64,000 nt of DNA from Lichenicola sp964247735. GTDB lineage: Bacteria > Pseudomonadota > Alphaproteobacteria > Acetobacterales > Acetobacteraceae. Location: positions 124,001 to 188,000 of the forward strand of contig CAXTVS010000001.1 in NCBI GenBank assembly GCA_964247735.1, written 5' to 3'. The position numbers and the translations under genes were made by a program. Shown one piece after another: positions 51,478 to 59,476 of the stretch (position 1 is the stretch's first letter; each line of letters begins with the position of its first letter). The notes beneath the pieces are model-generated. The model was given only the letters and a program-made list of their open reading frames with translations, was not told where the DNA came from and did no database searches.

Positions 51478-51963
51478 CTACCGCCCGCCGCGCTCCAGGA
51501 ACCGCTCGAACGCTTCCAGGGTCGAGCCGGACACGTGGTGCTCGATGCCTTCCGCGTCGGCCTCGGCGTCGGCTTCCGGCACGCCGACCGCGCGCAGCAG
51601 CGCCACCACCACGCGGTGGCGGCGCCGCACCGTGGCGGCCAGGGCGTGGCCGGCCTCGGTCAGGGCCACGCCGCGATAGGGCAGGCTGGTCACCAGCCCC
51701 TCCCGGCCCATCCGCACGATGCACTTGATCACGCTGGCATGCGACACGCCGAGGTGGCGGGCGAGCGCGGTCGGCCCGACCAGCGCGCCCTCGGCGCCGA
51801 GGTCGGCGATCAGCTCCACGTAGTCCTCCAGCAGCACCCGGGTCTGCGCGACCCGCGCCCGGTCGTGGTGCTCGGCCTGCACCGGCCGGTCGTCGCCGGA
51901 CGGTGGGCCGGACGGTGGGCCGGACGGCAGGGCAGAAGCGGGAAGGACGGGTGCACGGCTCAT
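51478..51963 (-). CDS. mntR: manganese-responsive regulator, MntR/DtxR family
   Basis: 161 residues. RVAQTRVLLEDYVELIADLG, winged HTH ALARHLGVSHASVIKCIVRM, wing GLVTSLPYRGVALTEAGHAL and the dimerisation/metal region ADAEGIEHHVSGSTLEAFER are diagnostic for the MntR subgroup. It probably represses mntH when Mn is sufficient. It diverges from mntH, with the candidate operator at 52005-52020. The N terminus carries a GPPSGPPSG repeat from 12-bp tandem units (51896-51927). Confidence 0.93.
   Translation of the reverse strand: MSRAPVLPASALPSGPPSGPPSGDDRPVQAEHHDRARVAQTRVLLEDYVELIADLGAEGALVGPTALARHLGVSHASVIKCIVRMGREGLVTSLPYRGVALTEAGHALAATVRRRHRVVVALLRAVGVPEADAEADAEGIEHHVSGSTLEAFERFLERGGR
51896..51927. 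repeat. 12-bp tandem repeat in mntR
   Basis: CCGGACGGTGGG at 51896-51907 and 51908-51919, with a partial third copy to 51927. In frame with mntR, encoding GPPS units in the disordered N terminus. Confidence 0.85.
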
Positions 51964-51994
51964 CGCACCATCGAGCCTAGCGCCGTTCTTCCGG

Positions 51995-52022
51995 TTGACC
52001 GAATTGTAGCCCGAGCTACATT
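51995..52022 (+). promoter_or_regulatory. candidate mntH promoter giving a leaderless transcript
   Basis: TTGACC (51995-52000) and TACATT (52017-52022) with a 16-base spacer fit a sigma-70 promoter. Seven bases downstream of the -10 is the mntH ATG (52029), so transcription would begin at or within a base of the start codon, leaving no Shine-Dalgarno site. Confidence 0.5.
52005..52020. promoter_or_regulatory. candidate MntR operator
   Basis: Perfect dyad TGTAGC-N4-GCTACA overlapping the -10 element of the mntH promoter and lying between the divergent mntR and mntH. Its form resembles DtxR/MntR-class operators. Binding here would block mntH transcription directly. Confidence 0.65.
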
Positions 52023-52028
52023 GACCGC

Positions 52029-53303
52029 ATGACTACCCTCAGCGAGCGCACCCGCTTCACCCTGGGCGAGACGCTGGCCGGGCGCTCCCAGGGCCTGCGC
52101 GGCGTCCTGGCGCTGGCCGGGCCGGCGCTGGTGGCGTCGGTGGCCTATGTCGATCCGGGCAACTACGTCACCAACATCCAGGCCGGCGCGCGCTACGGCT
52201 ACGCGCTGCTGTGGGTGGTGCTGCTGGCCAACGCGATCGCGATGTTCTTCCAGGCGCAGTCGGCCCGGCTCGGCATCGTCACCGGACGCAACCTGGCCGA
52301 GCTGTGCCGCGAGCGCTACTCGGTCCGCACCGCGACCGCGATGTGGATCCTGACCGAGCTGGCGGCGATGGCGACCGACCTCGCCGAGTTCGTCGGCGGC
52401 GCGGTCGGGCTGTCGCTGCTGCTGCGCGTCGGGCTCCTGCCGGCGATGGCGGCGATGGGCGTGCTGACCCTGCTGCTGCTCGGCATGCAGGGGCGCGGCT
52501 TCCGCCCGCTGGAGGTGCTGATCGCCTCGCTGGTGGGGGTGATCAGCGTCAGCTACCTCCTCGAGCTGCTGATCGCGCCGGCCGACTGGGGTGCCGTGGC
52601 CCGGCACAGCCTGGTGCCGAGCCTTCCCGACGGCGGGGCGGTCACGCTGTGCATCAGCCTGGTCGGCGCCACGGTGATGCCGCACGCCATGTACCTCCAT
52701 TCCAGCCTGACCCAGGACCGGGTGGCGCTGCGCGACGACGCGGCGCGGGCGCGGATGATCCGCTATTCCAACCGCGAGGTGGTGTTCGCGCTGACGATGG
52801 CGGGGCTGGTCAACATGGCCATGGTGGTGATGGCCGCCTGCTTCCACGGCAGCCACTCGGAGATCGCCAGCCTGGACGGCGCGTTCCACACCCTGACGCC
52901 GCTGCTGGGACGGGCGGCGGCGCTGATCTTCCTGCTGTCGCTGCTGGCCTCGGGCCTGTCGAGCTCGCTGGTCGCGACCATGGCCGGGCAGGTGGTGATG
53001 CAGGGCTTCGTCCGCACCCGGATCCCCATCTGCGTGCGCCGGCTGGTCACCATGGTGCCGTCCTTCGTGGTGATCGGGCTCGGCGCGAACGTGACCAGCG
53101 CGCTGATCTGGAGCCAGGTGGTGCTGAGCTTCGTGCTGCCGCTGCCCATGGTGACGCTGCTGGTGATCGGGCGCGACGCCCGGGTGATGGGCCGGTTCCG
53201 CATGGGCAGCCGGACCCTGCTCCTGGCCGGGGCGATGGTCGGCTTCGTCTGCCTGCTGAACGCCGCCCTGCTGCTGCAGACTGCCGGCCTGCTGCCGAGC
53301 TGA
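52029..53303 (+). CDS. mntH: Mn2+/H+ symporter, NRAMP family
   Basis: 424 residues with eleven predicted TM segments. TM1 motif VAYVDPGNYVTNIQAGARYG carries the DPGN metal ligands, and TM6 GATVMPHAMYLHSSLTQDR carries the MPH motif with the Met ligand. Both canonical transition-metal sites are intact, so Mn2+ (or Fe2+) import is expected. It diverges from mntR, and the operator overlaps its promoter. There is no ribosome-binding site in the short upstream leader. Confidence 0.97.
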   Translation: MTTLSERTRFTLGETLAGRSQGLRGVLALAGPALVASVAYVDPGNYVTNIQAGARYGYALLWVVLLANAIAMFFQAQSARLGIVTGRNLAELCRERYSVRTATAMWILTELAAMATDLAEFVGGAVGLSLLLRVGLLPAMAAMGVLTLLLLGMQGRGFRPLEVLIASLVGVISVSYLLELLIAPADWGAVARHSLVPSLPDGGAVTLCISLVGATVMPHAMYLHSSLTQDRVALRDDAARARMIRYSNREVVFALTMAGLVNMAMVVMAACFHGSHSEIASLDGAFHTLTPLLGRAAALIFLLSLLASGLSSSLVATMAGQVVMQGFVRTRIPICVRRLVTMVPSFVVIGLGANVTSALIWSQVVLSFVLPLPMVTLLVIGRDARVMGRFRMGSRTLLLAGAMVGFVCLLNAALLLQTAGLLPS

Positions 53304-53376
53304 CCGCGCGGCCTCCCCTTGCGGAAGCCGGCGCCATTTGCTGCAACCGCCTCCTTCCCGGGGGAACCACCGTCCG

Positions 53377-54183
53377 ATGAGCGTCACGTCGAGCCTGACG
53401 TCGAGCCTGACCTTGGGCCACCTCGACACCCGGCAGCACCAGGCCGCCGCGGCCGCGGTGCTGCGCGTGCTGGAAGCGCACGACCTCGAGGTGGAGACCG
53501 TGGCCGCGCCGGACCGCGACGCGCTGCTGCGGCAGGCGGAGGAGGGCGGCATCGACCTGCTGGCGACCGCCTGGCTGCCGGACCTCGATGCCGGCCTGGC
53601 GGAGCGCCTGGTCGATCGGAACCGCATGGAGGTGCTGGGCGGGGTGCTCTACCGCCCGTTCCTGCTGTGGGCGGTGCCGGCCGTGCTGGACCTGCCCGGC
53701 CTCCGTTCGCTCGACGACCTCCAACGGCCGGAGATCGCGGCCCGGCTCGACCGGACGATCGTGCTGCCGCGCCGGCTCGACTCCCACGCCCGCCGCGTCG
53801 CCGCCGCCTACGGCGTCGAGGCCGCCGGCTACCGGCTGGAGGTGCTGGACGACGAGGCGGCCCATGCGCAGGCCGAGGCGGCGCTCGACGCCGGGCGCGG
53901 CGCGGTGCTGCCGTTGTGGCAGCCGCACGCGCTGGCGCATGGCGGCCGGCTGCGGCCGCTCGCCGACCCGCAAGGGGTGCTGGGCGTCCCGCAGGAAGCG
54001 CGGCTGCTGCTCCGCGCCGGCCTGCGCGCCGTCCTCGACCCGGACCTCCTGGACGAGCTCGACGAGCTCACCCTGGGCAACCCGGTGGTGAGCGCGATGG
54101 AGCACGCCATGCGCCGCGACGGCATGAGCGCCGACGAGGCCGCCGAGGCCTGGCAGCGCGGCCGCCTGACCCCGCGCGCGTGA
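53377..54183 (+). CDS. glycine-betaine-binding-like (OpuAC) protein without signal peptide
   Basis: 268 residues from ATG 53377 (MSVTSSLTSSLTLGHLDTRQ). The fold matches the substrate-binding OpuAC/ProX-like family: GGIDLLATAWLPDLDAGLAE, YRPFLLWAVPAVLDLPGLRS, AVLPLWQPHALAHGGRLRPL and NPVVSAMEHAMRRDGMSADE. Trp residues that could form a betaine cage are present (TAWLP, LLWAVP, LWQPH). No signal peptide, TM segment or lipobox is seen, and no ABC ATPase or permease is nearby, so it is unlikely to serve a usual importer. The stop overlaps the GTG of the methyltransferase (GTGA), implying joint translation. A 12-bp unit (53386-53409) is duplicated near the start. Confidence 0.82.
   Translation: MSVTSSLTSSLTLGHLDTRQHQAAAAAVLRVLEAHDLEVETVAAPDRDALLRQAEEGGIDLLATAWLPDLDAGLAERLVDRNRMEVLGGVLYRPFLLWAVPAVLDLPGLRSLDDLQRPEIAARLDRTIVLPRRLDSHARRVAAAYGVEAAGYRLEVLDDEAAHAQAEAALDAGRGAVLPLWQPHALAHGGRLRPLADPQGVLGVPQEARLLLRAGLRAVLDPDLLDELDELTLGNPVVSAMEHAMRRDGMSADEAAEAWQRGRLTPRA
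53386..53409. repeat. 12-bp duplication in the OpuAC-like gene
   Basis: ACGTCGAGCCTG occurs twice in tandem (53386-53397, 53398-53409), in frame, giving TSSLTSSL at the N terminus. Confidence 0.85.
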
Positions 54184-55475
54184 CCCCGGCTGCCGGCGCG
54201 CCCATGGCCGGGGACCATGCCGGGGACCAGGCCGGCGACGACCGCGACCGCAGCCTCGCGGACCAGTACGAGGCCTATCCCTACCCGGCGCGCGACCCGC
54301 GCGACGAGGCGAGGCGGCTGCTGGTCGGCAGCCCGAGCCACCTGCGCGAGGTCGACCACTGGGTGTTCGGCGCCGGGCGGCCCGCCTCCGAGCCGCTCCA
54401 CGCCCTGGTGGCCGGCTGCGGCACCGGCGACGCGGCGATCATGCTGGCAGCGCAGATGCAGCAGGACGGGCGCCCGGGACGGGTGACGGGCCTGGACCGG
54501 TCGGCGGCCGCGCTCGGCATCGCCCGGGCGCGGGCGGAGGCGCGCGGGCTCGGCAACATCGCCTTCCACCGCCGCTCGCTGCTCGACCTGCCGGCCGACG
54601 ACCTGGGCTCGTTCGACTACATCGACTGCTGCGGGGTGCTGCACCACCTGCCCGACCCCCTGGCGGCGCTGCGCGGGCTGGAACGCTCGCTCCGGCCCGG
54701 CGGCGGCATGGGGCTGATGGTGTACGCGCCGCACGGCCGCACCGGCGTCTACATGCTGCAGGACGCGCTGGGGCTGCTGGCGCCGGTGGGCGATCCGCCG
54801 CCGGCACGCCTCGACGTCGCCAGGCGGGTGATGCGCCACCTGCCGGCCACCGCCTGGCTGCGCGCCAACGGCAACTTCGGCGACCACCTGTCCGGCGGCG
54901 ATGCCGGTCTGTACGACCTGCTGCTCAACCCGCGCGACGCGTCCTATACGATCGACGCGTTCCTCGATCTGCTGGACCACGCCGGGCTGGAAGCCGCCTG
55001 CCTGCTGGAGCCGGCGCGCTACGACCCGGACCTGCTGCTGCCGGACCCGCGGCTGCGGGCGAGGACGGCGGCGCTGCCGCCGGCGGCCCGCGCGGCGCTG
55101 GCGGAAGCGCTCGCCGGCAACATGAACACCCACGTGGTCTACGCGGTGCGACGCGGCGAGGCGCCGCCGGCCCCGGACGCGGCCGCACCCGACGCGGTGC
55201 CGGTGGTGCGCGAAGGGCCGGCGGAGGCGCTCCTCGCCCGGATCGCCCCGGACGGGACCCTGCCGATGGCGTTCAACCAGCTCACGGTGCCGGTGCCCCT
55301 GCCGGCCCTGGCCAGGCCGATCCTCGGGCTGATCGACGGCGTGCGCAGCGTGGGCGCGATCGAGGCGGTCCTGGCCGGGCGCGGGATCGGGGCGGACCGG
55401 TTCGCTCCCGCCTGGGCCGACACCTGGCGGGCGCTGTCGCGCTGCAACCGGGTGCTGCTGCGTCCGCCGCCGTGA
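54180..55475 (+). CDS. class I SAM-dependent methyltransferase with C-terminal extension
   Basis: 431 residues from GTG 54180, overlapping the previous stop (GTGA); ATG 54204 is an alternative. SLADQYEAYPYPARDPRDEA is a characteristic N-terminal block. The SAM fold has ALVAGCGTGDAAIMLA (motif I), GRVTGLDRSAAALGIARARA (acidic motif II) and FDYIDCCGVLHHLPDPLAAL (motif III). After it, a 100-residue tail (LLARIAPDGTLPMAFNQLTV, LIDGVRSVGAIEAVLAGRGI) may be a helical lid. The methyl acceptor is unknown. Coupled to the betaine-binding-like gene on one side and a DUF218 gene on the other. Confidence 0.9.
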   Translation: MTPAAGAPMAGDHAGDQAGDDRDRSLADQYEAYPYPARDPRDEARRLLVGSPSHLREVDHWVFGAGRPASEPLHALVAGCGTGDAAIMLAAQMQQDGRPGRVTGLDRSAAALGIARARAEARGLGNIAFHRRSLLDLPADDLGSFDYIDCCGVLHHLPDPLAALRGLERSLRPGGGMGLMVYAPHGRTGVYMLQDALGLLAPVGDPPPARLDVARRVMRHLPATAWLRANGNFGDHLSGGDAGLYDLLLNPRDASYTIDAFLDLLDHAGLEAACLLEPARYDPDLLLPDPRLRARTAALPPAARAALAEALAGNMNTHVVYAVRRGEAPPAPDAAAPDAVPVVREGPAEALLARIAPDGTLPMAFNQLTVPVPLPALARPILGLIDGVRSVGAIEAVLAGRGIGADRFAPAWADTWRALSRCNRVLLRPPP

Positions 55476-56014
55476 CCGGGGCTTCAACGACCGGCCGGGC
55501 CGCGATCATCGTGTTCGGCGCCGGGGTGCGTCCCGACGGCAGCCCCACCCCGACGCTGGCGCGCCGGGTCGAGGCGGCATGGACGTTCGGCGAGCGGATG
55601 GCGACGCCGCCGTCCTACCTGCCGACCGGCGGGATCGGCCGCCACGGTCCGCCGGAAGCGGCGGTGATGGCGGCGGCCCTGCGCTCGGCCGGGGTGCCGG
55701 ACGCGCGGATCCTGGTCGAGGACACGGCGCGCGACACGCTCGGCTCCGTGCTGGCCTGCCGGGCGATGCTGCGCCGGATGGGCCACCAGGGCCCGGTCTG
55801 GGCGGCCACCAGCGCCTACCACCTGCCGCGCTGCCTGCTGCTGCTCCGGCTGGCCGGCGTCCCGGCGCGCGCGGTGCCGCCGCCGCGGGCGCCGGCCTCC
55901 CACCGCTTCTGGCGCCGCTGGCGCTGGCGGCTGCGCGAGGTGCCCGCCATCCCGGTCGACGTCCTGCTCCTGTCCGGCCGCAGAACGATCGACAGGCTCC
56001 TGTCGAAACGTTAG
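55472..56014 (+). CDS. YdcF/DUF218-like protein
   Basis: 180 residues from GTG 55472, within the previous stop (GTGA overlap). AAIIVFGAGVRPDGSPTPTL, YLPTGGIGRHGPPEAAVMAA, RILVEDTARDTLGSVLACRA and WAATSAYHLPRCLLLLRLAG are the conserved blocks of the YdcF-like (SanA/DUF218) family, which binds a nucleotide-type ligand with its GxG and D-R-T residues; E. coli YdcF binds SAM. Co-occurrence with methyltransferases is therefore suggestive. No TM segment is seen, unlike SanA. Confidence 0.87.
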   Translation: MTGASTTGRAAIIVFGAGVRPDGSPTPTLARRVEAAWTFGERMATPPSYLPTGGIGRHGPPEAAVMAAALRSAGVPDARILVEDTARDTLGSVLACRAMLRRMGHQGPVWAATSAYHLPRCLLLLRLAGVPARAVPPPRAPASHRFWRRWRWRLREVPAIPVDVLLLSGRRTIDRLLSKR

Positions 56015-56049
56015 TCTTGGGCCCGACCGAACCGTGTGGCGTGCCGTCC

Positions 56050-56928
56050 ATGTATCATCCCAGCGGCGCGGAAGCGCTCCACAAGACGTTCCGCGACCGT
56101 AGCGACGAGAGCTGGCTCGACATCCTGGTCTCCTCGCTCCGCGTGCCGGACATCGAGGGCGTGGCGATGCCGGGTTTCCCGGCCGAGGAGCTGCAGCGCG
56201 AGATCCACGGCCACGCCGGCGAGGTGTCGCTGCACGAGGCGCACGTGTTCTTCCGCGAGATCAAGTCGTACTGCGCCTATGCCGGCCGGCCGCTGGCGCC
56301 GCACCGCACCATGCTGGACTTCGGCTGCGGCTGGGGCCGCATGCTGCGCCTGTTCATGAAGGACATCGAGCCGGCCAACCTGTTCGGCGCGGACAGCACC
56401 TCGCGCTTCCTGATGGAGGCCAGGCGCTGCAACCCCAGCGTCAACTTCCTGTCCTGCCAGCTCACGCCGCCGATGATCCTGGCCCCTGACAGCCTGGACT
56501 ACGTGATCTCGTGGTCGGTGTTCAGCCACCTCGACGAGTTCCTGTCGCTGCGCTGGATCGAGGAGTTCTCGCGCCTGCTCAAGCCCGGGGGCCTGCTGCT
56601 GATCACCACCCAGAGCCGCCGCTTCATCGGCTTCTGCGCCGAGCAGCGTCTGCGCCGGGCCTCCGGGATCCGGCTCGACCATCCGTGGTACGAGGCCTGC
56701 GCCGACAGCTTCGTCGACGAGCCGCTGGAGAACTCGCGCTACGAGGCCGGCCACTTCCTCCATGCCGCCTCCACCCAGCCGCCGCATCCGCAGTCGCACT
56801 ACGGCGAGGCGGTGATCCCGCGCGGCTACGTGGTCAAGAAGTGGGGCCACCTGTTCCGGCTGATCGACTTCCTCGACAACCCGGTCCGGCTGCCGCAGGT
56901 GCTGCTGGTGCTGCAGAAGCCGGGCTGA
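56050..56928 (+). CDS. class I SAM-dependent methyltransferase
   Basis: 292 residues from ATG 56050 (MYHPSGAEALHKTFRDRSDE); a GTG at 56041 would add three residues. TMLDFGCGWGRMLRLFMKDI is SAM motif I, LFGADSTSRFLMEARRCNPS motif II and LDYVISWSVFSHLDEFLSLR motif III. RWIEEFSRLLKPGGLLLITT follows. The N-terminal part has no detectable domain. It lies 35 bp after the DUF218 gene and could be cotranscribed. Acceptor unknown; such proteins often act on sugars or lipids in surface polysaccharide work. Confidence 0.88.
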   Translation: MYHPSGAEALHKTFRDRSDESWLDILVSSLRVPDIEGVAMPGFPAEELQREIHGHAGEVSLHEAHVFFREIKSYCAYAGRPLAPHRTMLDFGCGWGRMLRLFMKDIEPANLFGADSTSRFLMEARRCNPSVNFLSCQLTPPMILAPDSLDYVISWSVFSHLDEFLSLRWIEEFSRLLKPGGLLLITTQSRRFIGFCAEQRLRRASGIRLDHPWYEACADSFVDEPLENSRYEAGHFLHAASTQPPHPQSHYGEAVIPRGYVVKKWGHLFRLIDFLDNPVRLPQVLLVLQKPG

Positions 56929-57001
56929 CGCGCGCCAACCGGATCGCGCCGCGATGGCGATCCGATGCGGCCGTCCGCGCCGCCCGGTGTAGGGTGCGGC
57001 G

Positions 57002-58318
57002 ATGAGCGCCGAACCCGAGCCGATCCTCCAGCCGCCGGACATCGCCCTGCATCCGCCGCGTCCCGGGCCGGGGCGCCCGGGGCTGTTGCGCATGATGGGT
57101 CCCGGCCTGATCACCGGGGCGTCGGACGACGATCCGAGCGGGATCGCCACCTATTCCCAGGCCGGCGCGCAGCTCGGCTACGGCCTGGCCTGGACCCTGC
57201 TGTTCTCCTGGCCGCTGATGTGCGCGATCCAGGAGATCAGCGCGCGGATCGGCCGCGTGACCGGGCGCGGGCTCGCCGGCAACATGCTGCACCACTACCC
57301 GGGCTGGATGGTGGGCTCGATCCTGGCAGCCCTGGTGGTCGCCAACGTCATCAACCTGGGCGCCGACCTCGGCGCGATGGGTGCCGCCCTGCAGCTGGTG
57401 GCGGGCGGTCCGCTGCTGCCGTACGTGATCGGCTTCGGGGTGCTGTCGATCGTGCTGGAAACGTTCGTGCACTACGCCCGCTACGTGTCGGTCCTGAAGT
57501 GGCTGGCCTTCTCGCTGCTGAGCTACGTGGCGGTGGCGCTGGTGGTGCACGTGCCGTGGGGACTGGTGCTGCACCGGCTCGTGGTGCCGCACGCCACGCT
57601 CGACGGCGCCAGCCTGACGGTGATCGTGGCCGTGCTCGGCACCACCATCAGCCCCTACCTGTTCTTCTGGCAGGCGGAGGAGGAGGTCGAGGAGATCGGG
57701 CAGCGGCCGGGCGCGGTGCCGCTGCTGCAGGGTCCCGACACCGCGGCGGCGGAGTTCCGGCGCATCCGCACCGACACCTGGATCGGCATGGGGGTGTCGA
57801 ACCTGGTGGCGCTGTCGATCATGGTGACCACCGCCGCCACCCTGCACGCGCACGGCATCACCGACATCCAGACCTCGTCGCAGGCAGCGCTCGCGCTGCG
57901 GCCGATCGCCGGGCGCTTCGCCTTCACCCTGTTCGCGCTGGGCATCATCGGCACCGGGCTGCTGGCGGTGCCGGTGCTGGCCGGCTCCACCGCCTACGCG
58001 CTGGGCGAAAGCCTGGGCTGGGTGGTCGGGCTGGAATACCGGCCGGCGCGGGCGCGTGCGTTCTACGGGGCGCTGGCGGCGTCGATCGGGCTCGGCTGCA
58101 CCATGAGCCTGGTGCACGTCGACCCGGTGAAGGCGCTGTTCTGGAGCGCCGTGGTCAACGGGGTGGCGGCGGTGCCGGTGATGGCGCTGACCATGCGCCT
58201 GGCCTGCCGGCCGTCGATCATGGGCCGGTTCGTGCTGCCGCCCGCCCTGCGCGCGGTCGGCTGGATCGCGACCGCGGTGATGGCGGCGGCGGCGCTGGGA
58301 ATGTTCGCCACCCTGTAG
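57002..58318 (+). CDS. NRAMP-related transporter with altered metal ligands
   Basis: 438 residues, eleven TM segments. In TM1 the canonical DPGN reads DDDPSGIATYSQAGAQ, and in TM6 the MPH motif is replaced (GTTISPYLFFWQAEEEVEEI): the Met and His are Ser and Tyr and the TM1 Asn is Gly. The Asp remains. NRAMP-related Mg2+ transporters are known to lack the Met and to carry other TM1/TM6 changes, so the ion is probably not Mn2+. The substrate is undetermined. It is monocistronic and 73 bp after the methyltransferase. Confidence 0.9.
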   Translation: MSAEPEPILQPPDIALHPPRPGPGRPGLLRMMGPGLITGASDDDPSGIATYSQAGAQLGYGLAWTLLFSWPLMCAIQEISARIGRVTGRGLAGNMLHHYPGWMVGSILAALVVANVINLGADLGAMGAALQLVAGGPLLPYVIGFGVLSIVLETFVHYARYVSVLKWLAFSLLSYVAVALVVHVPWGLVLHRLVVPHATLDGASLTVIVAVLGTTISPYLFFWQAEEEVEEIGQRPGAVPLLQGPDTAAAEFRRIRTDTWIGMGVSNLVALSIMVTTAATLHAHGITDIQTSSQAALALRPIAGRFAFTLFALGIIGTGLLAVPVLAGSTAYALGESLGWVVGLEYRPARARAFYGALAASIGLGCTMSLVHVDPVKALFWSAVVNGVAAVPVMALTMRLACRPSIMGRFVLPPALRAVGWIATAVMAAAALGMFATL

Positions 58319-58472
58319 GATGCGGTCCGCAAGCCCGGTCACGGGCCGAGATTGACAGCCGGCGACCTCGTCCTTCATCTCAGCGTCCGCACCCCGGCCG
58401 CTCCGCGACCGGGCGGGCACCCACGCGGCCCCGGCCGTCCCGTTGCCCACAGAACAGCTGGAACGCCTCCCC

Positions 58473-59447
58473 ATGCCCGTGCACGCCTTCATCTTCCCCG
58501 GTCAGGGCAGCCAGTTCGCTGGCATGGGCCGTGACCTGGCGGCCGCGTTCGCACCGGCGCGCGAGGTGTTCGAGGAGGTGGACGAGGCGCTGGGCCAGAA
58601 GCTGTCCAAGCTGATGTTCTCGGGCTCGGCGGAGGAGCTGACCCTGACGGAGAACGCCCAGCCGGCGCTGATGGCGGTGTCGCTGGCGGTGCTGCGCGTG
58701 CTGGAGCGCGAGGGCGGCTGGCGGCTGGCGGACCGGGCGACGCTGGTGGCCGGGCACTCGCTCGGCGAGTACTCGGCGCTGGCGGCGGCCGGCAGCCTCG
58801 GCGTCGCCGACACCGCGCGCCTGCTCCGGCTGCGCGGCAACGCCATGCAGAAGGCGGTGCCGGCGGGCGAGGGCGGCATGGCGGCCCTGCTCGGGGTCGA
58901 GCTGGGACAGGCGCACGAGATCTGCGTCGCCGCCGCCCCGGTGCCGGTGGCCGACGGCGAGCGGGTGCTGGACGAGGTGATCGCGGTCGCCAACGACAAC
59001 GGCGGCGGCCAGGTGGTGATCTCCGGGGCGGCCGGCGCGATCGCGCGCGCGATCGACATCGCCAAGGCGCGCGGGGTGAGGCGGGCCATGCCGCTGCCGG
59101 TGTCGGCGCCGTTCCACTGCTCGCTGATGCGGCCGGCCGCGGACGCGATGGCCGAGGCGCTGGAGCGGGCGGCGATCGTGGCGCCCGCCGTGCCCCTGAT
59201 CGCCAACGTCACCGCCGCCAAGGCGACGGCGCCGGACCGGATCCGCGCCCTGCTGGTCGAGCAGGTGACCGCCACCGTGCGCTGGCGGGAAAGCGTGCAG
59301 GCGATGGGCGCGATCGGCATCGACAGCTTCGTCGAGCTCGGCGCCGGCCGCGTGCTGTCCGGGCTGGTCAAGCGGATCCTGCCCGACGCCGCCAGCCGCT
59401 CCGCCGGCTCCCCGGACGAGATCGAGGCCCTGCTCAAGGCGTTCTGA
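58473..59447 (+). CDS. fabD: malonyl-CoA:ACP transacylase
   Basis: 324 residues from ATG 58473 (MPVHAFIFPGQGSQFAGMGR). FIFPGQGSQ is the N-terminal hallmark. GHSLGEYSALAAAG carries the nucleophile Ser96 and SAPFHCSLM the catalytic His215. Loads malonyl groups on ACP for chain extension. First gene of fabD-fabG-acpP-fabF-mltG; the 29-bp gap to fabG supports cotranscription. The region 58319-58472 before it must hold the promoter. Confidence 0.97.
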   Translation: MPVHAFIFPGQGSQFAGMGRDLAAAFAPAREVFEEVDEALGQKLSKLMFSGSAEELTLTENAQPALMAVSLAVLRVLEREGGWRLADRATLVAGHSLGEYSALAAAGSLGVADTARLLRLRGNAMQKAVPAGEGGMAALLGVELGQAHEICVAAAPVPVADGERVLDEVIAVANDNGGGQVVISGAAGAIARAIDIAKARGVRRAMPLPVSAPFHCSLMRPAADAMAEALERAAIVAPAVPLIANVTAAKATAPDRIRALLVEQVTATVRWRESVQAMGAIGIDSFVELGAGRVLSGLVKRILPDAASRSAGSPDEIEALLKAF

Positions 59448-59476
59448 CCTCCACACGCGAACAGGAAAACGGCTTC

